NCBI GenBank assembly: GCA_023053685.1
Contig: JALIGW010000026.1
Span: 84,501 to 148,500, forward strand
Length of the DNA: 64,000 bases
Source: Diadophis punctatus similis
Lineage: Eukaryota; Chordata; Lepidosauria; Squamata; Dipsadidae
Direction of reading: 5' to 3'
The translations under genes were made by a program, and so were the position numbers. Under the pieces are notes generated by a model. It saw only the letters and a list, made by a program, of their open reading frames with translations. It did no database searches and had not been told where the DNA came from. Positions 12,101 through 26,200 of the stretch are shown here, in pieces. Within the stretch, counting starts at the first letter, position 1. Every line of letters starts with the position of its first letter.

Positions 12101-15100
12101 AAGCATCTCTGGGCATTTCAGAGCAAACTCTACCGGAGAAATGAAAGGCCCAGCAATCATTCTTTCCTGCATCTCTCTGGAATGGCCAGTCGTTTTGGGC
12201 GCATCCCCTAGGGGGCAGCCAGCGCACACTGTGTGTGCAAAGAGGGATGAGGGTGGTGGACACAAAGGAAGGCCTCCCTCGCTCAAGAGGAGGAAAGCCA
12301 GCAGCCACGCAGGCCAGGAGTTTTGCAAAGGGACCGTCCCACATATGTGCTGCATCACACAGGCTTCAGGTCGTCCTGCTGCTCCCCTATCCTTGCTTTC
12401 ACAGCAGCCAACAAGTAATTGACGGGGCTGCTGTTAGCAAGGACATGGCCAGGTTGAAAACGGAAGCTCAAAGTGCTCAGCCGTCAGCATCTCGGTCGCC
12501 CCTGGGGCAGCTGGGCAGCCCAACAGAGTCCCCCGGCTGCTGCTGGTGGGTTTTCCCAGCAGTTCCAGTCAAGCACGGAGCAGCTCAACCGAGATTGGCT
12601 AGACGTGGCCATGGAGCTTGCTTTCTGAAGACGCCACAAGAGCCGCTTCGAGGAACGTCCTGCTGTTTCTGAGCCTGCCCTACAGCTAACCAGACCTGAC
12701 TCTGCTTAGCTTCCCAGCCCAGCAGGTGGCGCTTGCAAATGTCTGCTCCTCTTCCCATAGTGCCCCCCCCTCCACAATGTCCTGTAAGGGCACTGAAAAG
12801 CACACATTCAAAGGGGAAAAAACAACCCCGCATCAAACAGGTCCCCGGGGCCATTTGTGCTCTCAATAGGTGAACAACAAAAGAAGTTGTCTTCAGTTGG
12901 CAATGCAACATTCAGGAAAAAAAATCTTACATCCCAGAGTCATTTTTAACATTTGTGTGCTTTTTTAAACAGAAGTGGGATAAAATCAGTTATAATTAAA
13001 CTGATACATTGGCATGTTTTAAGTAAACACTAATGGCATGAAGAGCTAGTTCAGCAGCAGGGAGGGCTGAGCGGGAAAAAACTAAGTCAAAATATCTCAA
13101 GAGGGAGGGAACACTCTGTCGGGCCCCTCCGCTAACAAGTTCTCTAGGAACAGGAAGTGAATTCTCAGGCAAACCTTCCAAGCCCTTCTCCACATTTGGT
13201 CTCCCTGCACTCCAAGCTCCTGCCTGCCCTGGAGGCCCCTTCTCCAGCCGCCTTGGAGGGGGCAGGCAGGATTTCCCTGGGTGGATGTTGGAGGCTCATC
13301 TGAATTCCAGGCCTTGGCCATTTCTTGAAGCTTCCTGTCGTTAATTGAGTTAAACACAGAGAGTTCTGCCAAGGCTGGGTCTCAGCAGATGTAGCCACTG
13401 CATAAGGAGAGAGCTCAATGGCTGCCATCCCCGCCCTGTAAGAACCGATTCAGCGGTTGGCATCCCGGACAGAGTACTTGTCTTTAGAGTCTTTAGCCAA
13501 GAGGATTTGTATTATCTGGAAAACAGGCATGAAGTGTAACATAGTGGATCTAAAGTTCTGTACCTTTCCATGGTGACGTCCAATAGAAGCAAAGAAAGAA
13601 GGCTCCGTGGAAAGGACCTCCTTCTGAGAAGGGCCACTTAGAGGACTAGAAATGTATTTTTCAAACTAGCTCTCTAAATAAACTTGAAAACGGACATTTC
13701 TGGTATGCCGAGAAAGTCGGCTGGAGTCCAAAGGCCTCGTCCAGCCTTCCCCTCTGAGACCTGGATCCCCGAAAGGAAGACAGGAAGCAACCGCATGCGC
13801 AGTGCAAGGCCCTGGCAGAGCCAGCAGAGACCGTGGCATGCGGTCCGCATTCAAGATCATTCCTACCCTGAACATTCTCTGGCTTGCTCTCTCACAACTG
13901 CTCCAAAAGTACTCTCAAGTGCCCCCCCCCCATTATTACACACAGAGGCTCGCCTACCTTCCGATTCCCAACAAAGAGCAGAGTGAGTTGGTGGATGGAG
14001 CCCCCGTTCTTCATAAGCTGTTTCTTGAGGCTCTGTGGAGATGGCAGCGTCCAGCCGGGGGTGGGTCCTTGCATCTCGGTGTAATTCAGGCTGGTGTCGG
14101 AGGTGAAGCATTGGCCCGCTCGGGGCTCCTGAAGCAGGCTGCCTTCGCTGTGAGTCCGACGCCGCAGAGAGTTCTGCACACTCAGGCTGCAGGCCGGCTG
14201 ACACACCGACGTTTCAAACAAGCTGCAGCGTTTTCTGTCCCCCCTGGCCAGATAGGCCTCACCACTTTCCTCCTCTTCTTTCTCCTCAGCCAATTCCTCT
14301 GGGCCACTCAGCTTGAGGCTGGTGAGGCAGGTCAGGTCTTGATTAAAGGCACCGTCTACCTGCAACTTTGGGATTGCAAAGGCAGTGGAGCCGCTGCAGG
14401 GCGCTTCCTGTTCCTTCCCCTCGAGCTGGCGGGCCTGCTTCCCCTGTTCCATCGCGATGCCCTGGACTTCTGCCACAGCTTCCCCTGTCAGCCCCTCTAT
14501 GGAGTTGTCTCTCCCAGGATAGGCAAGGCGGCTGCTGTTGTCCTGTCCCACAGATGGCACTGACCCTAATTTCGCAGCTTCTGGCTCAAGCATCTGGGGG
14601 AAACAAAGGGGAAGGGAAATGAGCCCACTATATGGTTGGAAATGGAATGGGATAAAAAGTTTCCAGTGTCCCGAGTGATCCTGGAAAGGTCAGGCAGAGG
14701 CTGATGTCTCTGAACAAGCACCTGGGGACGGCCTTCCTCAGATACATCGAAGGGCATTTCCTTCCTTCCTTCCTTCCTTCCTTCCTTCCTTCCTTCCTTC
14801 CTTCCTTCCTTCCTTCCTTCCTTCCAATAAGGGACACAGTGGTTGAGACCACAAAGGCTGCTTCTTCAGGGGCGCTCGCCTCCCACCCCAGTCCTTGCAT
14901 AAAACTTCTCCCCTCCCCCAGCCAATTCTGCATTTTGGAACCATAAAAGTGTGGCACAGGGCACTAACATTAACTAGCATATAGGCCAGCATATATTAGA
15001 CTTTCCATATAGGAGGCTGCTCAAACTCAAGTCACTCTAGCATCTGTTCTGACCACAAGCAATAGATCTTCTGATATAGTATTTGCTCCTACATTTCGTG

Positions 15101-18100
15101 TGAAAGACCCTCCCACTTCCAAATTATATTCTGAAAATCACTTATCAAAAGCCCATCAGGAAGAAGCTCCCCCTTCCCCTTCCTGATCAATTGCCCCATA
15201 AGAAACCAAGGAACTGGCAAAGAAGCTGGGATAGGGTATGGCGGCTCCCCAAAAGAGTCAGGGGCTGGTCTTACATTCCTAGCACAGATGCTGGGATGCT
15301 GAGCTTCTGCAATCTCAGGGTGGTGAGTGACCAGCTTGCAAGAACTTACGGATTGTAGGTGCTTCTGGCTGCTATTTCTGGGCTTTGCAGGTAAAGCCAT
15401 GCGAGGCAGTGATTACCTAAGCCCCAAACCTCAGAACGGCAAACCACACGACTGACACGTCCTTGTCCAAATGAGCTGTTTGACTTTCAGGGGCGCAAAG
15501 CTAATTGAGATCTACTGCCAGTATTTACCCACACCTGATCTGACCGTCTGCTGCTGGCATTCCCTGCCTTGGCTCTGTGTCCCACACTAGCTGAAATGCT
15601 TAATTGGACAACTGAGGTCCGGATGTAAATAAGGCTTTAGCTCAGGAAACAAACAGAGCTGGTCAGGTTCCAACCTGTCTCCTTTGCTCAGTGGGAGCAA
15701 ATTACAAGAGATATTCCTTTGGGGGGGGGAAAGGGGGGGGCAGGAGACATAGGAGAGGGATGTAAACACTCTGTTGCTCAAGCAGCCCTTGTGCCACATC
15801 ATGGAAGGGGCCTGGGGACTTCCCCTCGGAACGGAGGCAGATCACACACCACATACCCCGTTTTTCCACTGAGCTGAGCTGACTCATAGGGTTGGCCTTT
15901 GGAGGAGGCAGATGCCACAGGAGGTAGATTTTAAACACTTCATATTCTCCCCAGTTTACCAGAACACATGGAGTTAAAATCTGCTTGCTCTCCGTCCAGA
16001 GAACAACTTACAGGAGAGACAAGGAAAGAATAAAATCTGACACATCCAAGAGTCCAAATTTCTGCTTCCAATATCCCCAGAATGGGCAACCAATGGCTAA
16101 TGCTGGTGGTAAATATGTAAATATGCCCTGGCACTCTCGGTTTGGATAAAGGACTCGCATCCAGGGGTTTTAAGGCCAGAAGGCTTAACTCTGGTCCGGC
16201 AGAGCCATGACACAGAGAGTCTTCATCATCTCTAGCAAATAGAGAAGTAAACTTGCGATGCTTAATGGGGTGATCAACTGGATCAATTTCAAAGTTTTAA
16301 GAGACAAAAAAAATGGCCCTACAGACCTAAGCCAGGTAAAGCCGAGTTCTCTTGCTTGGGTTGGGCCTTTGAATGCTTAAAGTAATGACGAAGGGGGGCA
16401 TTTGGCGTGTGGATGGATGGACGTATTCCTGCCTCCTCCGGAGGTTACACAAGGACAGCACGCAGCACCAGCCACATCTCTGCTTCAGCTGTTGAAGCTC
16501 ACCTTCATGGTGTATGGGGGAGGGAGGGGGGGAGAGGGGGTCAGGGCTGAACTCACCTGCCCCAGATAAGCTACTGGTGGAACAGTTTCCACAAAACCTT
16601 TTTATGTTCCTGCCGCCCCCCCTTAAGCCATCCTCCTCCTTCAGCTGCCACCAGCCACTTTGCCACCTGCTCCCCACCACTTTCCTGAGATGCCCCATCC
16701 TTCTGACATTCCCCGAGGCTGTTTTTGGCTCCCTCTGCCTTCAGCCATTGTCTGCACAGAGAAATTATCTTTCTTAGCCTGTAGATCAAGCAAACTGAAA
16801 TAGTTGCTTCTCATTTATTTTGGTATAAGAAGCAGATTCATGCCGAAGGAAGGCTGAAACAAAACAAAAACCTACCCTGTTCATTTAGTGTCATGGCTAA
16901 GCCCCCTGTCCTCAACCTTGTAACATCACTCCTTCCACAAAGCATGACTTCAGAGAGGACCACCACACACATTGTCCTCTTGTCACAACCACTAAATATT
17001 CTTGCCCAAACTAAGTACAAAACACAGAATCGTCCCCCCCCCGCCCGCCACTTTAACCTTAGTAGGGAGGGGCTATCTGCAACACTGTTCTATTTCTTCA
17101 GGTGGGGAGGCATAGTACAAACCTGTAAGAAACAGAAGCAATCCCTAATCACAGTACAACATCAATACAACCGGAGACATCTAAGAAGATTCCTGGGTAT
17201 TTTATCTCCTACCTCTGCCAGAGATTCCTGGAGCCCCTTCCAATTCACGGGCCTTGAAGCATGTGCCCTGCAGTTGCCAAGGCCTTCCCTGAAGGGCTGG
17301 CAGGGGAAGAAGAGGGCACCTCCGAGCGTAGTCTGTGGGGGGGGGGTCGGTCGTTTCCAAGATGCCCCAGATTAGTCTCATCCAGGGTGAGCAGGAGAGG
17401 AGGCAGCTGCTGCCTAGAAGGCGGGGAGCTGCCTAGGAGGGAGTCCAGGCAGAGGGGAGGGTTCCCCCAAATAGGGGCCGCCCCCCAGAGAGTTGGCTCT
17501 GGCTGCTGCTCACCAGCTCTGCCTGCCCTTTTGTGCAGGCGCCTGTGAGAAAGCAATAGTTGCCGAGGATTTTATTGGCCTCCCTAAGTCAGATCATCAT
17601 TGGATTAAGTGCAACCAGGAACTCTGCCAAAAAGCAGCCAATTCTGATTATTCTAAAACGCCAGAGGCAGGATTGACATCAGCTGGACAGAGGCAGGCTC
17701 CCACCCTTCCTGGGAACAAAGGGGAGCCCTCAGCATCAGCCAGGCACAAGGAAACAAAGCCTATACAGTATGTGGCCCAAAGCTCCAGATGTACTTCGGC
17801 TTCTCTCCGCCACTCCTTCCCCCCCCCCCAGCTGGACAGACAAGTTCAGGGAGGACTGCAGAGTCCAGGCAAGGGCCCGATCCCCCAGGGCTGCAGCAGG
17901 GAAACAAGCCAGAGGCGTCATCTCTCTTGTACGGCAAGGCTCTGGGGTGGGGGTGGACCGAAAGCCCAGCAAGCCAAGGGGGAGTCAGTGGGGAGGCCTT
18001 GTCATCTCTACTTTCTTGTGCTGAACATCCCGAATAGGGCGAGTCCCTGCCTGGCTGGTGGCTGCGACAGCATCTGGAACTTGCCAAGAAGGCGGCGAGG

Positions 18101-21100
18101 CAGCCCCGGGGAAGAAGCCTTCACAGACGTTGCCAAGAATACGGTAGCACAAGGGCCAAAGCCAGCCAGTAGGCCCCGCGGACACCCCTCAGGGAGCAAA
18201 GAGGCCGCCGATTTTGACTTGGCCTGGACCACAGCAGGGCTCTTCTTGGGACCATACAGTTCATGCGCTGAGAAGGGTCCTCCCTGACCAGCTTTGCCCC
18301 CTCCCCATTGAGCGATGACCCCCTGCGCCAACTGACTGCACTCAGTCATGGGCCTTTTCCTACCAGCCCTTCCCCTTGGTGCCCCTTACCTTGCATTCCA
18401 CCGGAGGGGCTGTCGGAGTTGTTCTTGGCTGCTGCTTCAAGATGTTATCAATCAGACACCAGCACACCCTGGTCTTCTGCTCGTGGGAGTGAGCCTGCAG
18501 GCTGAGCACACACTCCAGCTCCTAGCACACAGGGACACAGAGGCCGGGAGAAGTCAAGGAGAGCAAGGCCCACCTTCCTCAGCGGCAGCTTTTCTCTCTG
18601 GGTTGGCTGCCCACCTGGGATACTAGCTGATCAGGAGCCCTTTCCAACAGAACTAGCTGCATGCCAGGAAAGAGTCCCAGGGGGCTTTTATTCAAGTCTG
18701 CTGGTTTGCTTTTCCTTTGCAGAGTCAGTGTCCTCCTTGCCCTGCCGGAAGCGGCAGCAGAGTTGCCAATGCAGATCCCCTCTCCTGTATCTGTGGAGGG
18801 CAGCACTGGGCAAGGGTCGCAGCTCGCCTCCCAAAGGACTCCAATTGGGAAAACGGGCACTGCACACCCTCAAGTGCACATGTGTGTTATTAGTAGCCTG
18901 CAACATCAGCACCTTCTTAGCTTAGAGCAATTACAAGGGATGATTTAAAGAAATGGTTTCAGATTTATAGAGGATACACATAAGCCCAACAAAGCTATAG
19001 ATGCAGATAATACAGCATTTAATGCAGACTGTCCCCGAGAGGCTGATGGGGAGCTTCCCATGCACTCTCCATCACAGGCAATCCAAAAGCCTGTCCCAGA
19101 GGCCCCCCCCCCCACGCCTCGGATAATGGAATTAACGACTTGCATCAATTCAATTAGGCCAGCCAAGAGCAAAGCTCTGCAGATCGACTGCTGGCAAAGC
19201 GGAGAGGAGGTTCTTTGCAAGTGGCGCCATTTCCCTGGGCAAAGGCAGCCCCCCCCCCTTCTCTCTCTCACACACACACACACACTTGAATATTGACATG
19301 CAGCCTGTAAAGAAAGTGCTGGCCCTGGAACTAAGATGACTAGGTCAGAGATTTAAAGAAAGCTTTCTTCCACCACTTTCTAAAGAAAGACCAAGCCACC
19401 GGCTTCACTTCCTCCAAGTACTCCTGGTATCATACACCCATTTTTGGTTCAGTTTAACTGGGACAGTGACACCTTTTATTCAAATACCTCAGTAGGCTCA
19501 TGATTCCTATTTAGCCCCTTAAGGTGCTCCAAAACTGAGGCAATCAGCTCAGCGTTGGAGAGGGGCAAGGTTTTGAAGGAATAAAATGGTGGCTTAAACC
19601 TCGGCTCAAGGTAACCATTTTGCCCATCAGCCTTGCAGGCCCACAATGTTCGTCCGCCAATCCTGGAGATATTGTGGATTCCCTCTGATCATCTGGTCTA
19701 GTAGAGGGGAAGTAATAACGAGTTGTGTGTTCTTGAATCATGGCTTGAAACATGATGATTTTGGCTAAACCCAAAAATGTAATTGCCCTCCCCCCCCTTT
19801 ACTTGAACCATATTATTCATATTCAGAGCCCTAAGATGACGTCTTACAGCACGGATGTCAAACTTATGCCGTCACGTTGCTGTCACGTGACATCTTTCCC
19901 ATTCGCGGAGCTGGGTGGGCGTGGCCTGCGGGTGATGTATCTGGTCTGTGTGCCGCCAGTTCGATACCCCTGTCTTACAGGAAGGAAGCTTACTGCATCA
20001 CGGACACTAACTACAAACAGCACAAGGACAAAGGCCCAAAAAACTCTCTTCCTTATTTACTGCTAGTCCTCGAGGTTGCAATATTTTGTGAGGCTTTCTT
20101 CTAGGTAGAATTCAGTCTGCCACCTCTCTGTGACCCTCTGGGTTGAGTAACTTCTAGTCTTATTTATACAACAACAACCACCACAACAAGAGTTGGAAGG
20201 GACCTTGGAGGTCTTCTAGTCCAACCCCCTGCTTAGGCAGGAAACCCTACACTACTTCAGACAAATGGTTATCCAACACCTTCTTAAAAACTTCCAGTGT
20301 TGGAGCATTCACAACTTCTGGAGGCAAGCTATTCCACTGATTAATTGTTCTAACTTTCAGGAAACTTCTCCTTAGTTCTAAGTTACTTCTCTCCTTGTTT
20401 AGTTTCCACCCATTGCTTCTTGTTCTACCCTCAGGTGCTTTGGAGAATAGTTTGACTCCCTCTTCTTTGTGGCAACCCCTGAGATATTGGAACGCTGCTA
20501 TCATGTCTCCCCTGGTCCTTCTTTTCATTAAACTAGACATACCCAGTTCCTGCAACCGTTCTTCATATGTTTTAGCCTCCAGTCCCCTAATCATCTTTGT
20601 TGCTCTTCTTTGCACTCTTTCCAGAGTCTCAACATCCTTTTTGCATCGTGGCCACCAAAACTGAATGCAGTATTCCAAGTGTGGCCTTACCAAGGCATTA
20701 TTTCTTCTGCCAGCTACAGAAAGAGGCTGATGGACACAGTAATTGTAGCTGGAAGCTAATTTGCAGGTAATGCTCACCTCTGCCAGATAAAGAATGCAGA
20801 ATTTCAGATCTTCAGAGGAATCTGCAAGAAAAGTAGATTAAAGGGGTCATTTAATCTTCTCTGACTTGACAAATGAAAAATATTTTTTTGGCCAAGTGCT
20901 CAGTATGCTGTAGTTGCTTCCATGGAAAAGGGAAAGCTGGAAAACACAGCATTTCTAAACGTAAGAAGCTCCAAACAGGAGCCCCGGAAGCCTCCCTAGC
21001 CAAGTGGTGAGTCCGCTGAGCTACCCAGCCTGGCATTCTCTGCTGGAGACACACCTAGGACACGCTCCTCGATGGATCAGATGGACATACAAAGCATAGA

Positions 21101-23158
21101 AAACTACTGGACAGCAGTGCCTAATCTAGCCAGGTGGTCTTAAACAAAAAAGCTCTCCTATCCCACTTCTCTTGACCTGGTGCTGCTGGGACTCATTAAT
21201 CCCACAGGCCAAGCAGAGACTTTTGGTGACAGCAGCTGTCAGTTCTTATGACAAGATGAATTAATAAATGATGCCAAAATTGCTGTTGAGCATGGCCATC
21301 TTCAGGGAAAGGAAGGCAGGGAGTTCTGGCTGCCAGGGAGCACCTGAGCCCTTAAGCACTTTATGCATCTGGTTAAGAAAACCGAGGTCCAAGGAGGAGC
21401 CGCCGTGAATCCCGTGAGATTCCCCTCCCTCATGGGATCTCCTCACCCATGAGAACCCTCACCAGAGAATCTGCCACGGCCACTTAAATGACTCTCCTTC
21501 CCAAAAAGGACAAGTCAGGGTCGCGTGGCCTTGGATGCAGTCACGGCTTCCCACCTTGAGGGTCCAGGGGTACTGAAACAATGCGAGAAGGGAAAGCCCG
21601 GTCTGCCCTTCAGCTCCTGGGACAAAGGGAGGGAAGGTATGCAGACCATGACCGGATCTTCCCTGGGAGGCCCCAAGGACGGGCTTCGTGGAGGAGTCAT
21701 CCTTTCACCCGTGTTCTGGACTCACCCTCTTGCAGCCGCACATCCTTCAGGTAAAGCGGGTTGCGAAAGACATTACATCGCCCAGGCTCCTCTTCCTGGG
21801 TGAAGAGCAGTAAGTCTGAATAAACGAAGAGGGTCACCTGGACAAGGCAGAAGGAAAAAGTCTCACAGGGACCAAGTGTCAAACATTGAAGCAAACTAAT
21901 AACTGTTTCTGCAATTGATTACATTTGGTTTAGTGTATCAGCCCCCATTTCAAATCTCTTTTGCTCTTTGCCCTGACGGGCTGGCATCCCCCTGCAGAAT
22001 CACCCCTTGGCATCTCATTTTGGAGCTTATGGTCCTAGAAGTCCCCGTGCAACATAGCTCCAAAAACTCCCCAGAATTTCAAAGATTATCACTGTGGGAA
22101 GAAAAATCAAGTCTAGACAGGAAGTGACTGAAACTAGCGTAAGGTTTAGGGAATGGACATTTCCGGCCGAGCGCCACACAGTACACAGCCAACTGCCCCT
22201 TCCCTTTTAGTGGGGAAAAAAGTATGATGTTATCACAATTCTGAGCAAAATTCTGGAATCAGCTTCCCTACAACATACAATACAATGAAATCACTCTAAG
22301 ACCACCAGACGTGACAACCTCGCAGACACATTCCAGCCAAATTCAGGAATTACAGTAGCAGCAAAAGAAGGACCATTTTTGTTTCAGAAATACTAGCCGA
22401 GGCAAAAAACAACAACTCCGTTATTGGAAGCAAAAGGGGGAAAGTGTCCAGGCTGGGTCTTAAAAAGGAGGAGAAAAGAAAGGTGTTTTGCTATCCCAGA
22501 CCCTAAAGTCCGATGGTTTGCTTCAGGTGGCCAAAGGGTACCTGTAGCAAGACCTCCCTGAACAGGTTCCCTCATCCCAGGCCTCAGGATCGAGTTTATG
22601 AGCTGAAATCTGTTGCATTCTAGCCTCTTCTGATCCAGTTTGTGGGCGGAGACAGGCTTGGATCTTCCCCCCAAGAAAAAGCCACACGAGAATCTATGGG
22701 TTGGCAGCAAAGTGAGCTGGTGACCAGATTCATTCATGCCTCCAAAGGTCACACATGGCTTAAAAAAAAAGAGCCGACTTCAGATCGAGAGACATAGGCA
22801 GGGCTTCTCTGGTGCATGTCCACCGGGAAGCAAGCCCCAACTGAGTCAGTGCACCCCTCGCCACAGCAATGCGCATGGGGCAATACAAACAGCATCTCAG
22901 CACACAGATTAGCCAGTCAAAAGGAAAACAAGTAATCTCATCCATCAGTTGGTAGCAGAAATCATCCATGGGTGCAGCAATGCACGAGGGTTCAAAAGCA
23001 AGGGTATTAAAAACTGCAAGGTCTACGGAAATATTCGTGTGAATATTAACCACACTAATATTTCACGGTGAACCTGTGGGGCTTTGGAAGGAAAAGCAGG
23101 AGCCCCTGAGCTTGTGGAGCAGCTCCAGAAGGCGACTGTCCCAACCAGGCCACTTGAG

Positions 23159-23224
<66 letters not shown>

Positions 23225-26200
23225 CTTGCAAAGGAAGGCCAGGCCTGGCACACAGCACAGGAGCAGCAGGAAGACCAAAGGGGCAAAGGGACACTTAACA
23301 GCAGGTCACTGCCTAGTATGGTCTGCCCTGGCACCAGGCCTCTCGAGGGTTTAGGGTTAGGGCAGCCTAATCTCTATGGCCAAGAAAGGCCTCTGCTTCT
23401 CAGGAGAAGCCCGGGGGTAAACCAGAATGGAGAAGGTCCTCCGTTTCTGTGTTTACTTAAATACAAGTTTATCTGTAAATTAAATAAATTATTTGGCTAA
23501 ACTGAAAGATTTCTATGCCTCCCCGCATCTCAGCATTGTGACTTTGAATAAAAACATTGTGAATATCAATTGTGCATATATCACAAGATACCTGTAACAA
23601 TCGTGAACACCTCGTGCCCTCTGAGATTATGGCCCTTCGGACAGCTCCTGTTGGATTCCTCTTCCTCCCCAGAGTGTCAGTATTACATAAGTATCATTTC
23701 CTGGGATGCACCCAGGTGCTCACCTCAGTTGGTTTGTTCCGAGTCTCGTGAAGAAGCAGCTCTTCTGATAAAAGCAGCGTCCGAGCTGGGCTGCAAAGGT
23801 CCAGAGGCTAATGGGGCAAGACACAGACACACAACTCAGAGACTCTGATGGAGAGAACACTCTCTGGAGGGCTCCATCAATTTCTTCCTTGACAGCTGCA
23901 AGTCCCCCAATATAACCAATGGAAAGTCCAGAGTCCAGGAAATCAGAAACAAAACAAGCAGGAGAGCCGGCAGGTCACACAATAACTATAGAAAGAATTC
24001 ACTTTTGGGAGATGCAACGATCATCGTTTTGCTCTTCAACAAAATCTTCAGTACTACACGTTGAGTGCAAGGAGCAGCTGAAACCATCCTGGTGTGTGGC
24101 TGAGTAGAAAATATTGGCAAGGCGGCAGGAGAAGGGAGGCACAGAGCTTACGTGCCCAACTGGGCATCTCTGTCTGAGGCGGGGGGAGGGGACTCCATCT
24201 GCCCAGAGACCCCAACGCGGCCTTCCTTCCTTTGTGCTCCACGAAGGCCACCCTCCGTGCCTAGCTGGAGGAGGAAGCTGCCTGGGAGAGCTACACTGGC
24301 GCTGAGCTGACCGGGACTGTCATGGCACAGAAGAGAGTCCAGCCTCTTCCCAAAGGTTTCTGAAAGAGGCAGGGCTTCTTCTCAGGAGCAGCGTCCGTTC
24401 ACAGAGGCCAATACGGGTTGCCCTGCGTATCAGATTTTCCCAGCTACCTTCTGCCACGGTGTTTCTGTTCTGTTCTGTTAACTCTCACCTGGCCTCCCTG
24501 GCTGTTTCTACTCCCATGTGCAAACTCTGCTGCTTTGGCAGAGGCCCAATCAACTGGCATTAACCGTGGTAATTACACAGTACGTCCACAATCTGCATGC
24601 CACTAAACACCACGCCTACCTAGAGTTGATAGTGAAAGAATAGGCTTAAAAATAACCAGGGAACAGATATAGAACATAGAATAAATAATAGGTTGGAAGG
24701 GACCCTGGAGGTCTTCTAGTCCAACCCCTTGCTCAAGCAGGAGACCCTGTAGCATTCTGGACAAACGGCCATCCAGTCTCTTCTTGAAAACCTATAACTG
24801 AAAACCTACTGAAAAATTTTTTTTTGTGGGCTGGGGAAAGAGAAGAGTGAAAATCAGAGGTGGGTTTCAGCAGGTTCTGACCAGTTCTGGAGAACCGGTA
24901 GTGGAAATTTTGAGTAATTCAGAGAACCGGTAAATACCACCTCTGACTGGCCCTGCCCCCATCTATTCTCTGCCTCCCGAGTCCCAGCTGATCGGGAGGA
25001 AATGGGGATTTTGCAGTAACCTTCCCCTGCCACGCCCACCAAGCCATGCCCGCCAAGCCACGCCCACAGAACCGGTAGTAAAAAAAATGTGAATCCCACC
25101 ACTGGTCTAGTCACTGCTTTTTTTGCTGCATGCACAACAGCACGTACAGACTACTCGGCAACAAGGTGATGGTTCTCACTGGAGAATGAAGGCAAGTTAA
25201 AAACGAGCAAGAATCCTGCTTTCAGAGCCTGGGGCACACAGGGGGCCATTAGGGGAAAGAAAAGGCTTGGCTGCCTTGCCCTGCCCTGCCCTGCCCAGGC
25301 CCTGCCCTCCTTGGCAATGCTTTGTGCCCGGTCTTTCCAGGAACACGAAGTACCACAATCCTTGCTGTTCCTAGGGCTCCCCGAAAGAGCGTTGCCATAG
25401 GAGAGGAGGTGGCTGTTTGCATCTAGCAGTCGTCAGGCAAGCCTCTTTTGTAGGGGACCTGGACTCTGAATCGGACGTCTGGAAGGGTGACAGCCAGGGG
25501 CCGATGGCAAGTGAACCCCGACTGAGGAGAAGCTGGGCCAGAGAGAAATGCACAGCTCAGAGAAAAGTAACTTCCCAGGTATGGAACCTTCTGAGACTCA
25601 CCTGCACGAAGATGGGGAAAACCAGCACTTTGGGCGCAAGCGTTACGTATGTGCCGTAACTGGAGGGTGGGATGTGGGATCCCATCAGAGGGCAGCTCTG
25701 GGGGCTGCTTCCATGGCTCTTGATGGTCTGCACCGTCTTCATCAGCCGGGATTTCTTGCCACGAGATTCTCCTTTGCACATGTTGCCTGGATGTTAGGAG
25801 CAAAAATGGGGGAGGAATTCTGTTCTTAAGACTACCAGTCTTGTTAGGACACGCGAATGCAGCCAGAATTACAAGCTCTGCAGATCCTATGTGGCATTGT
25901 ATGAAATAAAAAGCAATCTGAAGGTCCAACCCGTGTCAGTTCAGTTTGGCCCTAGGCATCACAGAGTCACTAGTTTCCTTCTTCAGGTTGGATACTAAGA
26001 AACTTAAAACACTGAGTAGAAATGAGGGATCAGGACAGCCCTCGGCTCCGTTGTAACTGCCTCAAGAGGGAGGGGCAAAACTGTCCTCATACAACATTCC
26101 TCAGTAGGCCCTGCTAGAGGCAAAGGAGACAAGGAGCACCAAAGCTTCCAGGGTAAAGAAGCAGCGGTTCCTTGGATTGCTTAGCCAGTTAGAGCCCTTG

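Noticed and set aside
17493..18287. 264-codon plus-strand open frame in an RGS3 intron
   Set aside because: No homology recognised, no splice context, composition similar to surrounding intron.
23348..23361. TTTAGGGTTAGGG, telomere-like
   Set aside because: Only two units, no flanking degenerate telomere repeats; expected by chance.
23084..23500. Apparent polyalanine/polyglutamine protein around the CAG repeat
   Set aside because: The frames are created by the trinucleotide repeat; flanks show no coding features or splice sites.
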